Notes: generated by a model not told the origin, from the sequence alone. Shown: positions 54,104 through 63,554, numbered from the stretch's first letter. The stretch: 64,000 bases of DNA from Williamsia sp. DF01-3 (GCF_023051145.1 NZ_JALKFS010000005.1:744001-808000); one strand, 5' to 3'. A program made the numbers and translations.

Positions 54104-55172
54104 CCAGGTCCGAGAACGCACTCTGGAAGAACCGGGGTCTGCTGTGAACGGCTCGGTCGCACTGACGGTCCGGGAGGTCATCACCGAGACCCCCGACGCC
54201 AAGACGATCGTTTTCGACCACCCGGGCGACGGGCTCAGATACCGGCCCGGGCAATTCCTCACGCTGCGGATCCCGAGTGAGCGCACCGGGTCGGTCGCAC
54301 GATGCTATTCGCTCTCGAGCGCACCGGGGCACGACGACGCGCTCAGGGTGACGGTGAAGCGAACGGTCGACGGTTACGGGTCGAATTGGTTGTGCGACAA
54401 CGTCGCCGCGGGCCATGTCATCGAGAGTCTGGTCTCTGCGGGCGCTTTCACACCGAAGGATCTCGACCGGGATCTGTTGCTGGTCGGCGCCGGCAGCGGA
54501 ATCACCCCGTTGCTCTCCATCGTCAAGACGGCATTGTTCGATGGCACCGGTCGAGTGGTGCTCTTTTACGCCAATCGTGACCCCGCTTCGGTGATCTTCG
54601 CTGCCACCCTGCGTGAACTGTTCGCCGAACATCCCGACCGTCTGACCATCCTGCACTGGCTCGAGAACGTGCAGGGGTTGCCGACAACCGCAGCGCTGCA
54701 GTCGATGTTGCAGCCGTACGACGGTTTCGAGGCGTTCATCTGTGGGCCCAAGCCCTTCATGCGAGGTGCGCGACTGGCCCTCGAGCAGATCGGGTTGCCC
54801 CGCGGGCAGATTCACATCGAGAACTTCGTGTCGCTGTCGGAAGACCCGTTCACGCAACCGGCGACGATCGTCACCGCACGCGGCGACGAGGACGAGGCAG
54901 ACTCGGCAGGCGTCACCGTTCTGCTCGACGGTGTGACTCATGAGTTCGATTGGCCCAGATCGAAAACGCTGATCGACGTGCTACTCGAACGAGGCGTCGA
55001 CGCGCCCTACTCGTGCCGAGAAGGTGAATGCGGTTCGTGCCAGGCCACGGTGCTGTCCGGACAGATCGAGATGACGAGTGTGGGAGCACTCGACGAGGAG
55101 GACATCGCGGACGGGCTGATACTCGGCTGTCAGGCACGGCCGGTGTCGGACCAGGTGTCCATCGAATTCTGA
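54090..55172 (+). CDS. KshB-like ferredoxin-NAD(P)H reductase
   Basis: A 360-residue three-domain reductase. FAD domain: YRPGQFLTLRIP and ARCYSLSSAPG; NAD domain: LLLVGAGSGITPLLSI and FICGPKPFM; C-terminal plant-type [2Fe-2S] domain: YSCREGECGSCQATV and LGCQA. This order (FAD, NAD, 2Fe-2S) is that of KshB and related reductases that feed Rieske oxygenases. GTG 54090 overlaps the TetR end. Confidence 0.9.
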   Translation: MPSTDQVRERTLEEPGSAVNGSVALTVREVITETPDAKTIVFDHPGDGLRYRPGQFLTLRIPSERTGSVARCYSLSSAPGHDDALRVTVKRTVDGYGSNWLCDNVAAGHVIESLVSAGAFTPKDLDRDLLLVGAGSGITPLLSIVKTALFDGTGRVVLFYANRDPASVIFAATLRELFAEHPDRLTILHWLENVQGLPTTAALQSMLQPYDGFEAFICGPKPFMRGARLALEQIGLPRGQIHIENFVSLSEDPFTQPATIVTARGDEDEADSAGVTVLLDGVTHEFDWPRSKTLIDVLLERGVDAPYSCREGECGSCQATVLSGQIEMTSVGALDEEDIADGLILGCQARPVSDQVSIEF

Positions 55173-56814
55173 CCTGCCTCCGCGCGACACACGCGACCCG
55201 TATGAGTCGGGCAGACCCCTCGGACCGGGCGTGTTCTCCGCGCGGTCGATCTCTGCCCGACGCCGCGGGTAAGATGTTCGTCGCCGCGGTGACCGTTTGT
55301 GTGGTGATGACCGTCTTCATGAGTTTGCCCATCGGGCTGCGGGGTAGTTCGCTCCGATAGTGGAGTTGCTCGATGCGTTTGAAGGGTGCCAGCCCAGCGG
55401 CGACACATGTCTGGTTGAGTGCGTCTTTGGTGGGCGGGTGGGTGGCGTCGGCCGGGACGACGACTGCGCAGATGAGTTCGCCCTTGATGGGATGGGGTAG
55501 TCCGATGACGGCGACGTCGGCAACGCCGGGGTGGACGGCGAGAGCGGATTCGAGTTCGGCGGTGGAGATGTTCTCCCCGTTGCGAATGATGATCTCCTTG
55601 AGCCGGCCGGTGATGGTGACGTGGCCGTCGCTGTCTTCAATGGCCAGGTCGCCGGTCCGGACGTAACCGTCGGCGTCGTGGCTGGTGGCGGCGAGGGCGG
55701 GGTTGAGGAATCCGGTGAACATCTGCGGCCCGCGCAAGCGTAGTTCTCCTTGGGTGCCGGGTGGTAGGTCGTGGCCGTCGGGGTCGGTGATACGGACCGA
55801 GACGTCACGGCCGGGCAGGAATGCCGAGGCGTCGAGCATGGTGTTGTTGTCGTCCCAGCCGGGGTAGCCGACGATGGGGCATTCGGTGAGTCCATAGCCG
55901 TTGAAGATGCCGCGGCCGCCGAGTTCTTCTTGGAGTCGGGCGTTGAGGCCGGGTGGGATCGGGCCGCCGCCACCCATGCAGAAGCGCAGGTGCGGAAAGA
56001 GGGGCCCGGACCCGTGTTCCTGTTGGGCGTTGAGGTAGGCGATCATGAAAGGCGTGGCGCTGCCGAGGATGGTCGCGCCGTGGCGGGCCATCACGTAAGG
56101 GCTGGTGGCGGGGTCGAATTGGTCGATCAGGACCAGTGAGCAGCCGGTGCGCCAGGCGGCGGCAAGCCAGGAGATGCCGCCGATGTGGGCGATGGGGAAG
56201 GCCATGGGAAACACGTCGTCGGAGCCCAGTGGCATCTGTTCGACGGTGGCGTTGGAGGTGGCGGCGACAGAGGCGTCGGTGTGGGCGATGGCTTTGGGGG
56301 TGGCGGTGGAGCCGGAGGTGGTGTAAATCCAGCGCACCGGTCCGCCTGGTGCGGGCGGTGGCAGGGTGGCCGGGTCGCCTCGAGGCAGATCGATGGTCTC
56401 GCTGAGCGTGTGGTCGCACAGGACGACCTGAGCGTGGTGGCCGGCGGCGAGGGTACGTGCCATCTCGGCGTGGTCATGGCCGCGGAAGGAGGGGGGCACG
56501 ATGATCAGATCGGGTGCGATGTCGGTGAACAGCGGTACCAGTTCGCCTTCGCGCAGGACCGGTATCAGGGGGTTCTGAATGAGGTCGGCGCGCGCCAGTG
56601 CGCCGATCAGGACCGCTGATTCCACGCTGGTCGGTAGTTGCCAGCTCACGGTCGACCCCGGGCTCAGTCCGAGATCGAGGAGTCCGGCGGCGACCGATTC
56701 GGCAACGTCACGGTACTGGGCGAACGTCAGTGTCCGCCCACGCTCATCGACGAGCATCGGGGCGTCGGGGGTGTCCTGGGCACGTGATTCGACCAGGGTC
56801 CAGATTTCTCCCAT
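54913..56814 (-). CDS. AMP-dependent acyl-CoA synthetase/ligase
   Basis: ATG 56814 follows GAGGAG. The ANL-family motifs are present: IYTTSGSTATPKAIAHT (P-loop), FNGYGLTE, YVRTGDLAIEDSDGHVTITGRLKEIIIRNGENIS and the C-terminal lysine region LPRSPMGKLMKTV. The ligase activates a carboxylic acid to its CoA ester through an acyl-adenylate. The natural end should lie near 55250 (after KLMKTV), but the frame stays open and runs 260 bp over the 3' end of the KshB-like gene with Arg-rich sequence, so a stop may have been lost by an indel. It lies downstream of the TetR gene of the same strand. Confidence 0.85.
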   Translation of the reverse strand: MGEIWTLVESRAQDTPDAPMLVDERGRTLTFAQYRDVAESVAAGLLDLGLSPGSTVSWQLPTSVESAVLIGALARADLIQNPLIPVLREGELVPLFTDIAPDLIIVPPSFRGHDHAEMARTLAAGHHAQVVLCDHTLSETIDLPRGDPATLPPPAPGGPVRWIYTTSGSTATPKAIAHTDASVAATSNATVEQMPLGSDDVFPMAFPIAHIGGISWLAAAWRTGCSLVLIDQFDPATSPYVMARHGATILGSATPFMIAYLNAQQEHGSGPLFPHLRFCMGGGGPIPPGLNARLQEELGGRGIFNGYGLTECPIVGYPGWDDNNTMLDASAFLPGRDVSVRITDPDGHDLPPGTQGELRLRGPQMFTGFLNPALAATSHDADGYVRTGDLAIEDSDGHVTITGRLKEIIIRNGENISTAELESALAVHPGVADVAVIGLPHPIKGELICAVVVPADATHPPTKDALNQTCVAAGLAPFKRIEQLHYRSELPRSPMGKLMKTVITTQTVTAATNILPAASGRDRPRGEHARSEGSARLIRVACVARRQVRIRWTPGPTPAVPDSRVSARPRCPPRRVLPHSSSRSVRTAPWPGTNRIHLLGTSRARRRLVRVARRSAFSIWANRTHESHRRAER

Positions 56815-56908
56815 GGCACGACCAACTCCTCTGTCAAAAGTCTTGTGGAGTAACATATTTCGTACGTAGTGATTCTCACGCCGGATCGTGGCGCGGGTTG
56901 TCCGCGGG

Positions 56909-57571
56909 CTAGGTGAGTTCGGTGTAGTTGAACAACTGGCCGCGGATGAGCAGTTTCGCCGACCGCAGTGTGCTGTGATAATCGTCCGGCGAGGCGGTCG
57001 CAGCGGTTTCCACCAGTCCTCGCAGCAGTGCGTAGAGGACGTTCACGGTGCCGTCGACATCGGTGGTGAGAGCGTGCGGGCCACCACTGGTCACGATCTG
57101 CTCGAGCAGCCCTCGCATCGTCGTGAAGATCGAATTGCTGGCGACCTGGAGGTTGAGGTGCTGGGCTCCCTCGACGCGCACTGCCTGTTCGAATGCGGCG
57201 ATGTGGGGGAACTCCCGCATCACCTGATCGGCTTCGTCAAGGACCGCTACGAGGTTGTCCAACAAGGTGTTGCCGGTCAACGCAGCTTCGGCCATTCTGG
57301 TGACCGCTGTCCCGGCGAACTCGTTGAAGGTGGTTCTGACGAGCTCGGACTTGTTCGGGAAGTAGTGGTACAGAGTGCCGCTGGTCATCTCGGCTTCGCG
57401 GGCGACCTCGCGGATCGTCGCTCGGGTGTATCCCACTTCTGCGACCAGGCGCATCGCCGCGAACATGATGCGTTTGCGAGTCTCCTCGCTGTTCGCGCCG
57501 ATAGGGCGACCGAGCTGGTTTGCCGTCGTGGTCACGTGTTCCTCGAGGTCGATGATGGCCTGCACCGACAT
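56909..57571 (-). CDS. TetR-family regulator
   Basis: About 220 residues from ATG 57571: RKRIMFAAMRLVAEVGYTRATIREVAREAEMTSGTLYHYFPNKSELV is the HTH. It begins 12 bp after the flavoprotein stop and so is the seventh gene of the E1/Rieske operon, which it probably controls. Confidence 0.87.
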   Translation of the reverse strand: MSVQAIIDLEEHVTTTANQLGRPIGANSEETRKRIMFAAMRLVAEVGYTRATIREVAREAEMTSGTLYHYFPNKSELVRTTFNEFAGTAVTRMAEAALTGNTLLDNLVAVLDEADQVMREFPHIAAFEQAVRVEGAQHLNLQVASNSIFTTMRGLLEQIVTSGGPHALTTDVDGTVNVLYALLRGLVETAATASPDDYHSTLRSAKLLIRGQLFNYTELT

Positions 57572-57582
57572 TATGGTCCACG

Positions 57583-59223
57583 TTACGTCTCGCTGGAAAC
57601 GGAGGCCGGATGACGGGCGTCCTGTGCCGGTGAATCGCCGACCACCGAGAGCGCGGCGTGCTGACCTGCACGTTGGCCGGAGAACACACAGTCGGCCAGT
57701 GCCAGTCCGCTGACGTAGGACCTCGAACAGATCCCCACCGCGGTCCGTCCGGCTGCGTAGAGCCCCGCGATCGGCGAATCGTGGCGGTCGAGAACGAGAC
57801 CACTCGTTCCGGCAACTCGCAAGCCCCCGAGGGTGAGGCCCGGGACAAAATATGCCAGCGACTCGCGCAGAGATATGTCGATGCCGTAGAACGGGCCCTC
57901 TTCGATCGGGGCACACATCTGTGCGGCCTTGTGCGCGGGATCTCCTGTCCCCGAAGCGATTGCGTCGTTGTACTCGGCGACACTGGCGGCCAGCCCGGAG
58001 GCGGAGATGCCGAGCTTGTCTGCCAGTTCAGACAGCGAGTTGGCTTTGCGGTGCCCGGTGGTGAACACCGAGGCGAGCTGGGCTCGCTGGAAAAGCAGTG
58101 TCTGCGTGCGTACTTGCGCTCGCGCGCGCCGCCAGATGGCCGAGTCCGCGATCAAGTAACCCTTGCCGCCGTGCTCGGTGACCATGATCTCGGCGTGGGT
58201 TGCTCCGTACAGGTCCTCGTTCGCGATTCGCTTGCCGTTGACCCCGACCGCGATTCCTTCGAGCATGGCCGCGGGCGGGGACAAGAATCGCCAGGCGGTG
58301 ACACGTTCCATCTGTGCGGTGGTACCGCCGGCACTGACCCCCAGAGCGATGCCTTTGCCGTCGTCCCCCTCTGTGCCCAATGGTGAGATCAGGTTGTAGG
58401 CGGGGGCGAGTTCGCGCGTCATGTCACGGTTGAACACAAATCCGCCTGCCGAGAGGATCACGGTCGGCGACCGAACGGTCAGGACCTCGGCCGACGCCGC
58501 CCACTCACGTTCTGCGAGCCGGTTGAGGGACTTTCCGACGGCGGGTACCCAGTTGGTCAACTTGGCACCGAGATAGGCCAGCCTGCGATACCGGTGTGCC
58601 TCGTCGTTGTCGATGGGCATCGTCCGGCCGCGGATGCCTCGCACCTGGCCGTCCTCGATGATCAGTTCGTCGACCCGGGTCGCTGGTAGCACGGTGACGC
58701 CGAGCCCCAGTGCCGCGTCGCGCAGTCTCTCCCAGAGGACGCGGCCCGAATTCATTCCTTTGGCCACCTGCCGATGTCCGCGCGGTGCGGGCGTGGCGTA
58801 CTGGTTGTAGGGGTACGCCTTCTCGTTACCCGAGTAGTAGAGGTAGTGGCGATCGGTCGGATACGACGTCTTGTATTCGCATAGTGATGAATCAAACTGT
58901 GCGCCGTGCTTTTCCAGCCAGCTCAGGCGTTCCACACTGCCGTCACAGAATTGGCGGAGGGTCTCGTCGTCCACCACACCCTGCACCTCTTGACGCAGGT
59001 ACTCGAACATGTTCTCGGCATCGTCGGGACACCCGGCCTCCTGCTGATACCGAGTTCCCCCACCTGCGTACACCACACCTCCGGACAACGCCGACGCCCC
59101 ACCACCGAGGGCGCGATCGACAACCAGGACCTTGGCGCCGCTCTCTGCCGCCGCGATGGCGGCACAGGCGCCGGCAGCGCCGAACCCGACGATCACAACG
59201 TCGTAGTCATAAGGGGTGTTCAT
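57583..59223 (-). CDS. FAD-dependent dehydrogenase, KstD/fumarate-reductase flavoprotein family
   Basis: A 546-residue flavoprotein from ATG 59223. The FAD fingerprint is YDVVIVGFGAAGACAAIAAAESGAKVLVVD, then GGASALSGGVVYAGGGT, SPTVILSAGGFVFN, the active-site-like region RSYVSGLALADCVFSGQRAG and GLYAAGRTAVGICS. The plan is that of 3-ketosteroid delta-1-dehydrogenases and related ketone dehydrogenases that insert a ring double bond. The start overlaps the ferredoxin stop by 4 bp. In this operon it may act before or after the Rieske enzyme on the same ring. Confidence 0.85.
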   Translation of the reverse strand: MNTPYDYDVVIVGFGAAGACAAIAAAESGAKVLVVDRALGGGASALSGGVVYAGGGTRYQQEAGCPDDAENMFEYLRQEVQGVVDDETLRQFCDGSVERLSWLEKHGAQFDSSLCEYKTSYPTDRHYLYYSGNEKAYPYNQYATPAPRGHRQVAKGMNSGRVLWERLRDAALGLGVTVLPATRVDELIIEDGQVRGIRGRTMPIDNDEAHRYRRLAYLGAKLTNWVPAVGKSLNRLAEREWAASAEVLTVRSPTVILSAGGFVFNRDMTRELAPAYNLISPLGTEGDDGKGIALGVSAGGTTAQMERVTAWRFLSPPAAMLEGIAVGVNGKRIANEDLYGATHAEIMVTEHGGKGYLIADSAIWRRARAQVRTQTLLFQRAQLASVFTTGHRKANSLSELADKLGISASGLAASVAEYNDAIASGTGDPAHKAAQMCAPIEEGPFYGIDISLRESLAYFVPGLTLGGLRVAGTSGLVLDRHDSPIAGLYAAGRTAVGICSRSYVSGLALADCVFSGQRAGQHAALSVVGDSPAQDARHPASVSSET

Positions 59224-59648
59224 CGTCTGGACTCCTTGTCCGTAGGTACTTGGGATCCGGCTTCGGTTGTCGCGGTGGTTGATTCCACGTTCTCGGTGAC
59301 ACGCACGCCGGGCTTGCGGATCGTCGCGTCGCCCGTCAGGAAGAGCTGGCACGCCAGTCGCACCCGCCGCGGATTGGCCCGCCGTTTGCGTCTGCCGAGG
59401 TCACCCAGCATGTGCTCCTCGGCTTCGGTTCGCGGCGAGAGGTTGTCGAGGCCGTCGAGAACCTCGCATTGACAGGCCGTACAGGTGCCCATCCCGTAGC
59501 AGAGTGTGGGCCATTGGTAGCCGGCCCGCCACGCAGCCTCGATGAGGGACTCACCCGCGCGAACCTCGATGTCGTGTTCACCGGGATCAACTCTCACGAC
59601 CACCGCTGCGGTGGCAGGCTGCACCCGACGGTTGGGGGGTCGGCTCAT
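59220..59648 (-). CDS. [2Fe-2S] plant-type ferredoxin
   Basis: A 142-residue ferredoxin with VRAGESLIEAAWRAGYQWPTLC and cluster ligands in CYGMGTCTACQCEV and LACQL. It has a longer, polar C-terminal tail than usual. It overlaps both neighbours by 4 bp (ATGA), so it is made together with the Rieske oxygenase and the flavoprotein and is the likely electron donor to the former. Confidence 0.88.
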   Translation of the reverse strand: MSRPPNRRVQPATAAVVVRVDPGEHDIEVRAGESLIEAAWRAGYQWPTLCYGMGTCTACQCEVLDGLDNLSPRTEAEEHMLGDLGRRKRRANPRRVRLACQLFLTGDATIRKPGVRVTENVESTTATTEAGSQVPTDKESRR

Positions 59649-61069
59649 TTCGACGCGATGTACCGGTCGATCTCGTTGTGCAGACTGTAGATCATTGGTT
59701 CGTACCGAGGTGACATCGTGGCCTCACCGAAGGCGTCGGACCGATATCCCACCTGCTGTCGGCTGATGTTCTCGACATCCTGGCGGAGAACGAACGGCCA
59801 CTCCTCCACGGCGAGGGGGCCTTCCGGACGAGCCGGCGCATTGTCCACGTCGTCTTCCCTGGGTATCTGCATTGCCAGGGCCTCGAAGATGCACGAGTTG
59901 GGATCGGTCCCGTTCGGCCGCGCCCGGTAGAAGAGCATGTTGCCGGTGATTCCCAAGATCACCATGTTCGGAAAGAGGAAGCCGAATGTCGCGGCGTTGG
60001 GATCGGGATCGGGTAGTGGGATGTCGGCGTCCGCTGCGTATTTGTACAGTTCCTCGTAGTAGCGGGGGAAGAGCTGTTCGTCGGGCAGGTCCCGGATCCG
60101 GTCCGCGATGAACTCGTCACGTGCGGTGCTCACGGCATCCGTTCCCTCGAACAGGACGCGATTCTGCTCGATGAAGTAGCGGCCGAAACTCATTCCCTTG
60201 ACGGGGGAGTTGGTCATCGCGAAGGTGCTTGTCGGATTCTCGGGGTCGAACGGGGGTGTGGTGTCGACATGGCCCATCCCGTGGTGGTAGAAGTTCAGAC
60301 CGTCGATGTTGTAGTCGTCACCCGTGGCGCCGAGCGCCAGTTCCGGGTGGGCCTGCATGATGTGATATGCCTCCATGAACGCTTCGATGGCGACCTTCCA
60401 GTTCGACGGCAGCACAGCGTATTTCCACCACCGCACCCGCATTCTGTCCATACCCGTCGGTGCCAGGTGGTTGTCGTAGCTGCCGAAGAACTCCTCTAGT
60501 GAGGGCGCGTCATCGTCGAAGTTGAGCCAGACGAACCCGTATTTCACCACCGAGCGCACCTCGCGTAGGCCCATCTTGTCCGGATCGATTGTGCCGGAGA
60601 CAAACCCGGTCTTGCCATAGATGTAAGACTGGGTACCGTCGGTGTTCCATCGCCAGCCATGGAAGGGACAGACGATCTGTCCGCCACCGAACGTTCCACA
60701 CGATGTCGTGGGGACCAGCTGGGTCGCACGGTGCGGGCAGACGTTGTGGAATGCCTTGATGGTGTGTTCGTCGACCCGCACGATCATCACCGACTGCTCG
60801 ATGATCGTGTATTCAATGTAGTCACCCGGCAGCGGGATGTCTTCTGGCCTCGCGGCCCACTGCCAGGTGTGCATCCACATCTTCTTGTTCTCGAGGTCGG
60901 CGAACTCCTTGTCGTAGTAGCGCTCGGAGCGTATGTGGATCCCGTCGGCCATCCGATGGGGAACACTCGACGTGTCGATCGCATCGTCGGGGATGCAGGG
61001 CTTCACCTGTGCCGCCGCGGTGTCCGGCGTTTCGGTGTGGGCTTCGGGACGGTTCAGTTGCGTTGTCAT
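59645..61069 (-). CDS. Rieske aromatic-ring-hydroxylating-type dioxygenase alpha subunit
   Basis: A 474-residue oxygenase subunit from ATG 61069. The Rieske ligands are in NVCPHRATQLV and IVCPFHGWRWN; the catalytic iron ligands are in EAFMEAYHIMQAHPE. The N-terminal part (RYYDKEFADLENKKMWMHTWQWAARPEDIPLPGDYIEY) is typical of the alpha-subunit family that works without a beta subunit. None is encoded nearby. Electrons probably come from the overlapping ferredoxin gene product. Confidence 0.88.
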   Translation of the reverse strand: MTTQLNRPEAHTETPDTAAAQVKPCIPDDAIDTSSVPHRMADGIHIRSERYYDKEFADLENKKMWMHTWQWAARPEDIPLPGDYIEYTIIEQSVMIVRVDEHTIKAFHNVCPHRATQLVPTTSCGTFGGGQIVCPFHGWRWNTDGTQSYIYGKTGFVSGTIDPDKMGLREVRSVVKYGFVWLNFDDDAPSLEEFFGSYDNHLAPTGMDRMRVRWWKYAVLPSNWKVAIEAFMEAYHIMQAHPELALGATGDDYNIDGLNFYHHGMGHVDTTPPFDPENPTSTFAMTNSPVKGMSFGRYFIEQNRVLFEGTDAVSTARDEFIADRIRDLPDEQLFPRYYEELYKYAADADIPLPDPDPNAATFGFLFPNMVILGITGNMLFYRARPNGTDPNSCIFEALAMQIPREDDVDNAPARPEGPLAVEEWPFVLRQDVENISRQQVGYRSDAFGEATMSPRYEPMIYSLHNEIDRYIASK

Positions 61070-61147
61070 GGGCGGTTCTCCAAAGGAGTTGCGGGGCGGC
61101 AGACACTCTGCGCGCACCGGGATGTGGATCAGGTCAGAGGGCGGCGG

Positions 61148-61381
61148 TCACGCCTCGACGGACGCGACGACCGTGCCGACGGGGTAGGTCTCGTCGACCT
61201 CTCCGATGATCGTGATGATGCCGTTCACGGGAGATTCGATCTCGGACTCGGCTTTGTCGGTGGCAAGTGTGTAGATCACTTGACCGGGCTTGACGGTGTC
61301 ACCGGTCTCGACATGCCATTCGACGATCGATCCTTCGTTCATGGCCACACCGAGTTTGGGAATCTTGAGCTTGTGCTTCAT
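61148..61381 (-). CDS. Free-standing lipoyl (biotinyl/lipoyl-attachment) domain protein
   Basis: A 77-residue protein that is only a lipoyl domain: IPKLGVAMNEGSIVEWHVETGDTVKPGQ and the lipoylation motif TLATDKAESEIESPVNG with the Lys. There is no peripheral-subunit-binding or acyltransferase domain, which normal E2 proteins carry. It lies 24 bp after E1 beta in the same operon. It would be acylated by the E1 pair, but the acyl acceptor enzyme is not in the window. Confidence 0.88.
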   Translation of the reverse strand: MKHKLKIPKLGVAMNEGSIVEWHVETGDTVKPGQVIYTLATDKAESEIESPVNGIITIIGEVDETYPVGTVVASVEA

Positions 61382-61405
61382 ACGAAGTCGCCGTTCTCGT
61401 CGCGG

Positions 61406-62404
61406 TCAGCCGACCAGAGCCCGCACGGCTGCCTCGATGCGGCTGCCGGGGAGGAACTGCTGTTCCAGCGACGACGCGTAGGGTACGGGTGTGTTGGCTC
61501 CGCCCACCCGCCCCACCGGGCCGGCGAGGTCACCGAAGAGCTCACTGTGGATCTGGGCTGAGAGTTCCGCGCCGAAGCCGCCGCGGGTGACCGCTTCGTG
61601 GACCACAACGGCACGCCGGGTTTTGGCCACCGACTTGAAAATGGTGTCCGTATCGAGCGGCTGCAGGGACCGCAGATCGACCACCTCGAGTGAGATTCCC
61701 TCGCCGGCGAATTGTTCGGCAACCGCAAGCGATTCCACCACCTGGCGACCGTAGGTGATGATGCTCAGGTCGGTGCCTTCGCGGGCAATCCGGGCCGATC
61801 CGATCGGTACGCGGTAGTCGCCCTCGGGCACATTGTCTTTGGCCGAGAAGTAGAGGCTGTTCATCTCGATGAACACGCACGGGTCGTCATCGAAGATGCT
61901 GGACAGCAGAAGGCCTTTGGCGTCTGCGGCGGTACTGGGAACGATGACCTTGAGTCCCGGCGTGTGGATGAGCTGGGCCTCGAGCATGTCCGAATGCTGT
62001 GCACCGAACCCGGCGCCGGCGCCGGTGGTGGTGCGCACCGTGATCGGCACAGGTGTTCTGCCGCCGGACATGTAGCGCAATTTGGCGGCATGGTTGATCA
62101 ACTGATCCGATGCCACGGTCAGGAAGTTCATCAGCATGATCTCGGCGACCGGTCGCATCCCTGCGATGGCTGCCCCGATGGCGGCGCCCATGATCGCCTG
62201 CTCGGTGATGGGTGTGCGGCGAACACGGTCGGACCCGTATTTGGTCTCGAGGCCTTTGTGGATACCGAATCCACCGCCTTTCGGATCTTGGATGTCCTCG
62301 CCGAGCTCGAACACCGAGCTGTCCAGACCCAAGGCCACGTCCAGCGCATCGTTGATCGCCGCGGCCATCATCAGTTTTCGGTCGGTGACGGTATCGACAC
62401 TCAT
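61406..62404 (-). CDS. 2-oxoacid (pyruvate/acetoin-type) dehydrogenase E1 beta subunit
   Basis: A 332-residue transketolase-like beta subunit: AINDALDVALGLDSSVFELGEDI, TPITEQAIMGAAIGAAIAGMRPVAEIM, TGAGAGFGAQHSDMLEAQLIHTPGLKVIVPS and HEAVTRGGFGAELSAQI. With the alpha subunit it forms the thiamine diphosphate site. Its start overlaps the alpha stop. The closest general pattern is acetoin/pyruvate dehydrogenase; the true 2-oxo substrate is unknown. Confidence 0.9.
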   Translation of the reverse strand: MSVDTVTDRKLMMAAAINDALDVALGLDSSVFELGEDIQDPKGGGFGIHKGLETKYGSDRVRRTPITEQAIMGAAIGAAIAGMRPVAEIMLMNFLTVASDQLINHAAKLRYMSGGRTPVPITVRTTTGAGAGFGAQHSDMLEAQLIHTPGLKVIVPSTAADAKGLLLSSIFDDDPCVFIEMNSLYFSAKDNVPEGDYRVPIGSARIAREGTDLSIITYGRQVVESLAVAEQFAGEGISLEVVDLRSLQPLDTDTIFKSVAKTRRAVVVHEAVTRGGFGAELSAQIHSELFGDLAGPVGRVGGANTPVPYASSLEQQFLPGSRIEAAVRALVG

Positions 62405-63396
62405 CGGGCGATCTCCTCTGCGTAAACATCCGTGGTCAGTTCGGAAATGTCGGGAAGGGGCTGTTCGAGTGCCCAGCCGGCAGCATCATCGACCTCGTCG
62501 CGAGCGGCCTGGTCGATTGCATCGAGTTCTGCTGCGCTGGCGATGGATTCGGCGATCAGCCGGGATCGGTACAGGGGTACTGGGTCGGCTTCGAGCGCCG
62601 CGGCGAACTCGTCTTCGGGAATGTACTCACCGTTGTCACCGAAGTTGTGCCCGCAGAACCGGTAGGTCACAGCTTCGAGCAGGGTAGGGCCCTCGCCGCG
62701 GCGTGCGCGATCGATGGCGTCCGCGGAGGCCTTGTACAGCGCGATCGGATCGTTTCCGTCCACTGTCACCCCGGGCATCGAGTACGCGACCGCGCGGTCG
62801 GCGACGTCGGTCACGGATGTCCCGCCGGCAAGGGGCGTGTATTCGGCCCACTTGTTGTTCTGACAGACGAACACCACCGGGAGTTTCCAGATGGTCGCCA
62901 GGTTCAGGCTCTCGTGGAATGCGCCGATGTTGCTGGCACCGTCACCGAAGTTGACCACTGTGACCTGGTCTGTTCCGCGCATCTGTGATGCCAGGGCCAA
63001 CCCGTTTGCGATGGGCAGGCCCGATCCGACCACTCCGGTGGTCACCATCAGCCCGTGCTGAGGCGAGGTGACGTGCATCGGCCCGCCCTTGCCCCTGCAG
63101 GTACCGGTGGCCCGGCCGAGGTATTCGGCCCAGAGATCGCGCAGCGGAATGCCTTTGGCGACCTGATCGTGCAGGCCGCGGTAGGTGGTGACGACGTAAT
63201 CGTCGGCACGCAGGTGTGCGGCGACGGACGCGGCCGCGAACTCTTGCCCGCGCGGCGAGTAGTACATGCCGCTGATCTCGCCGCTCAACATCAGCGAGCG
63301 ATACTTCTCGTCGAACGCCAGGATCCGTACCGCCGTTCGGTACAGACCGATGGCCGTGTCGACGTCGACATCGACGCCGGATTCGGTCGTGGTCAT
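62401..63396 (-). CDS. 2-oxoacid (pyruvate/acetoin-type) dehydrogenase E1 alpha subunit
   Basis: A 331-residue thiamine-diphosphate subunit. Motifs include GQEFAAASVAAHLRADDYVVTTYRGLHDQVAKG, GTCRGKGGPMHVT, GSGLPIANGLALA and the ThDP/Mg site GDGASNIGAFHESLNLATIW..QNNKWAEYTP. It heads a six-gene overlapping operon (E1 alpha, E1 beta, lipoyl domain, Rieske alpha, ferredoxin, KstD-like). Start ATG 63396 follows AGGAGGCACT. Confidence 0.9.
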   Translation of the reverse strand: MTTTESGVDVDVDTAIGLYRTAVRILAFDEKYRSLMLSGEISGMYYSPRGQEFAAASVAAHLRADDYVVTTYRGLHDQVAKGIPLRDLWAEYLGRATGTCRGKGGPMHVTSPQHGLMVTTGVVGSGLPIANGLALASQMRGTDQVTVVNFGDGASNIGAFHESLNLATIWKLPVVFVCQNNKWAEYTPLAGGTSVTDVADRAVAYSMPGVTVDGNDPIALYKASADAIDRARRGEGPTLLEAVTYRFCGHNFGDNGEYIPEDEFAAALEADPVPLYRSRLIAESIASAAELDAIDQAARDEVDDAAGWALEQPLPDISELTTDVYAEEIAR

Positions 63397-63524
63397 AGTG
63401 CCTCCTGCTCAGATGGGCTGGGAACCACCGAGGCTCGGTCATGACCGAGCGGCCTTCGACGGGGTCTCACCGCGCCGAGAGCGCGGTTACCGGTCGGGAT
63501 GCCGGCGGATCCAAGCAATCAATC

Positions 63525-63554
63525 AATCGATCGATTACATAGTGGAATCTATGT
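63525..63554. promoter_or_regulatory. Two adjacent palindromes before the E1 operon
   Basis: AATCGATCGATT (63525-63536) is a perfect 12-bp palindrome and is followed directly by ACATAG-TGGAAT-CTATGT (63537-63554), an inverted repeat with perfect 6-bp arms. They lie 130-160 bp before the E1 alpha start and may be the operator of the operon's TetR. Confidence 0.45.
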
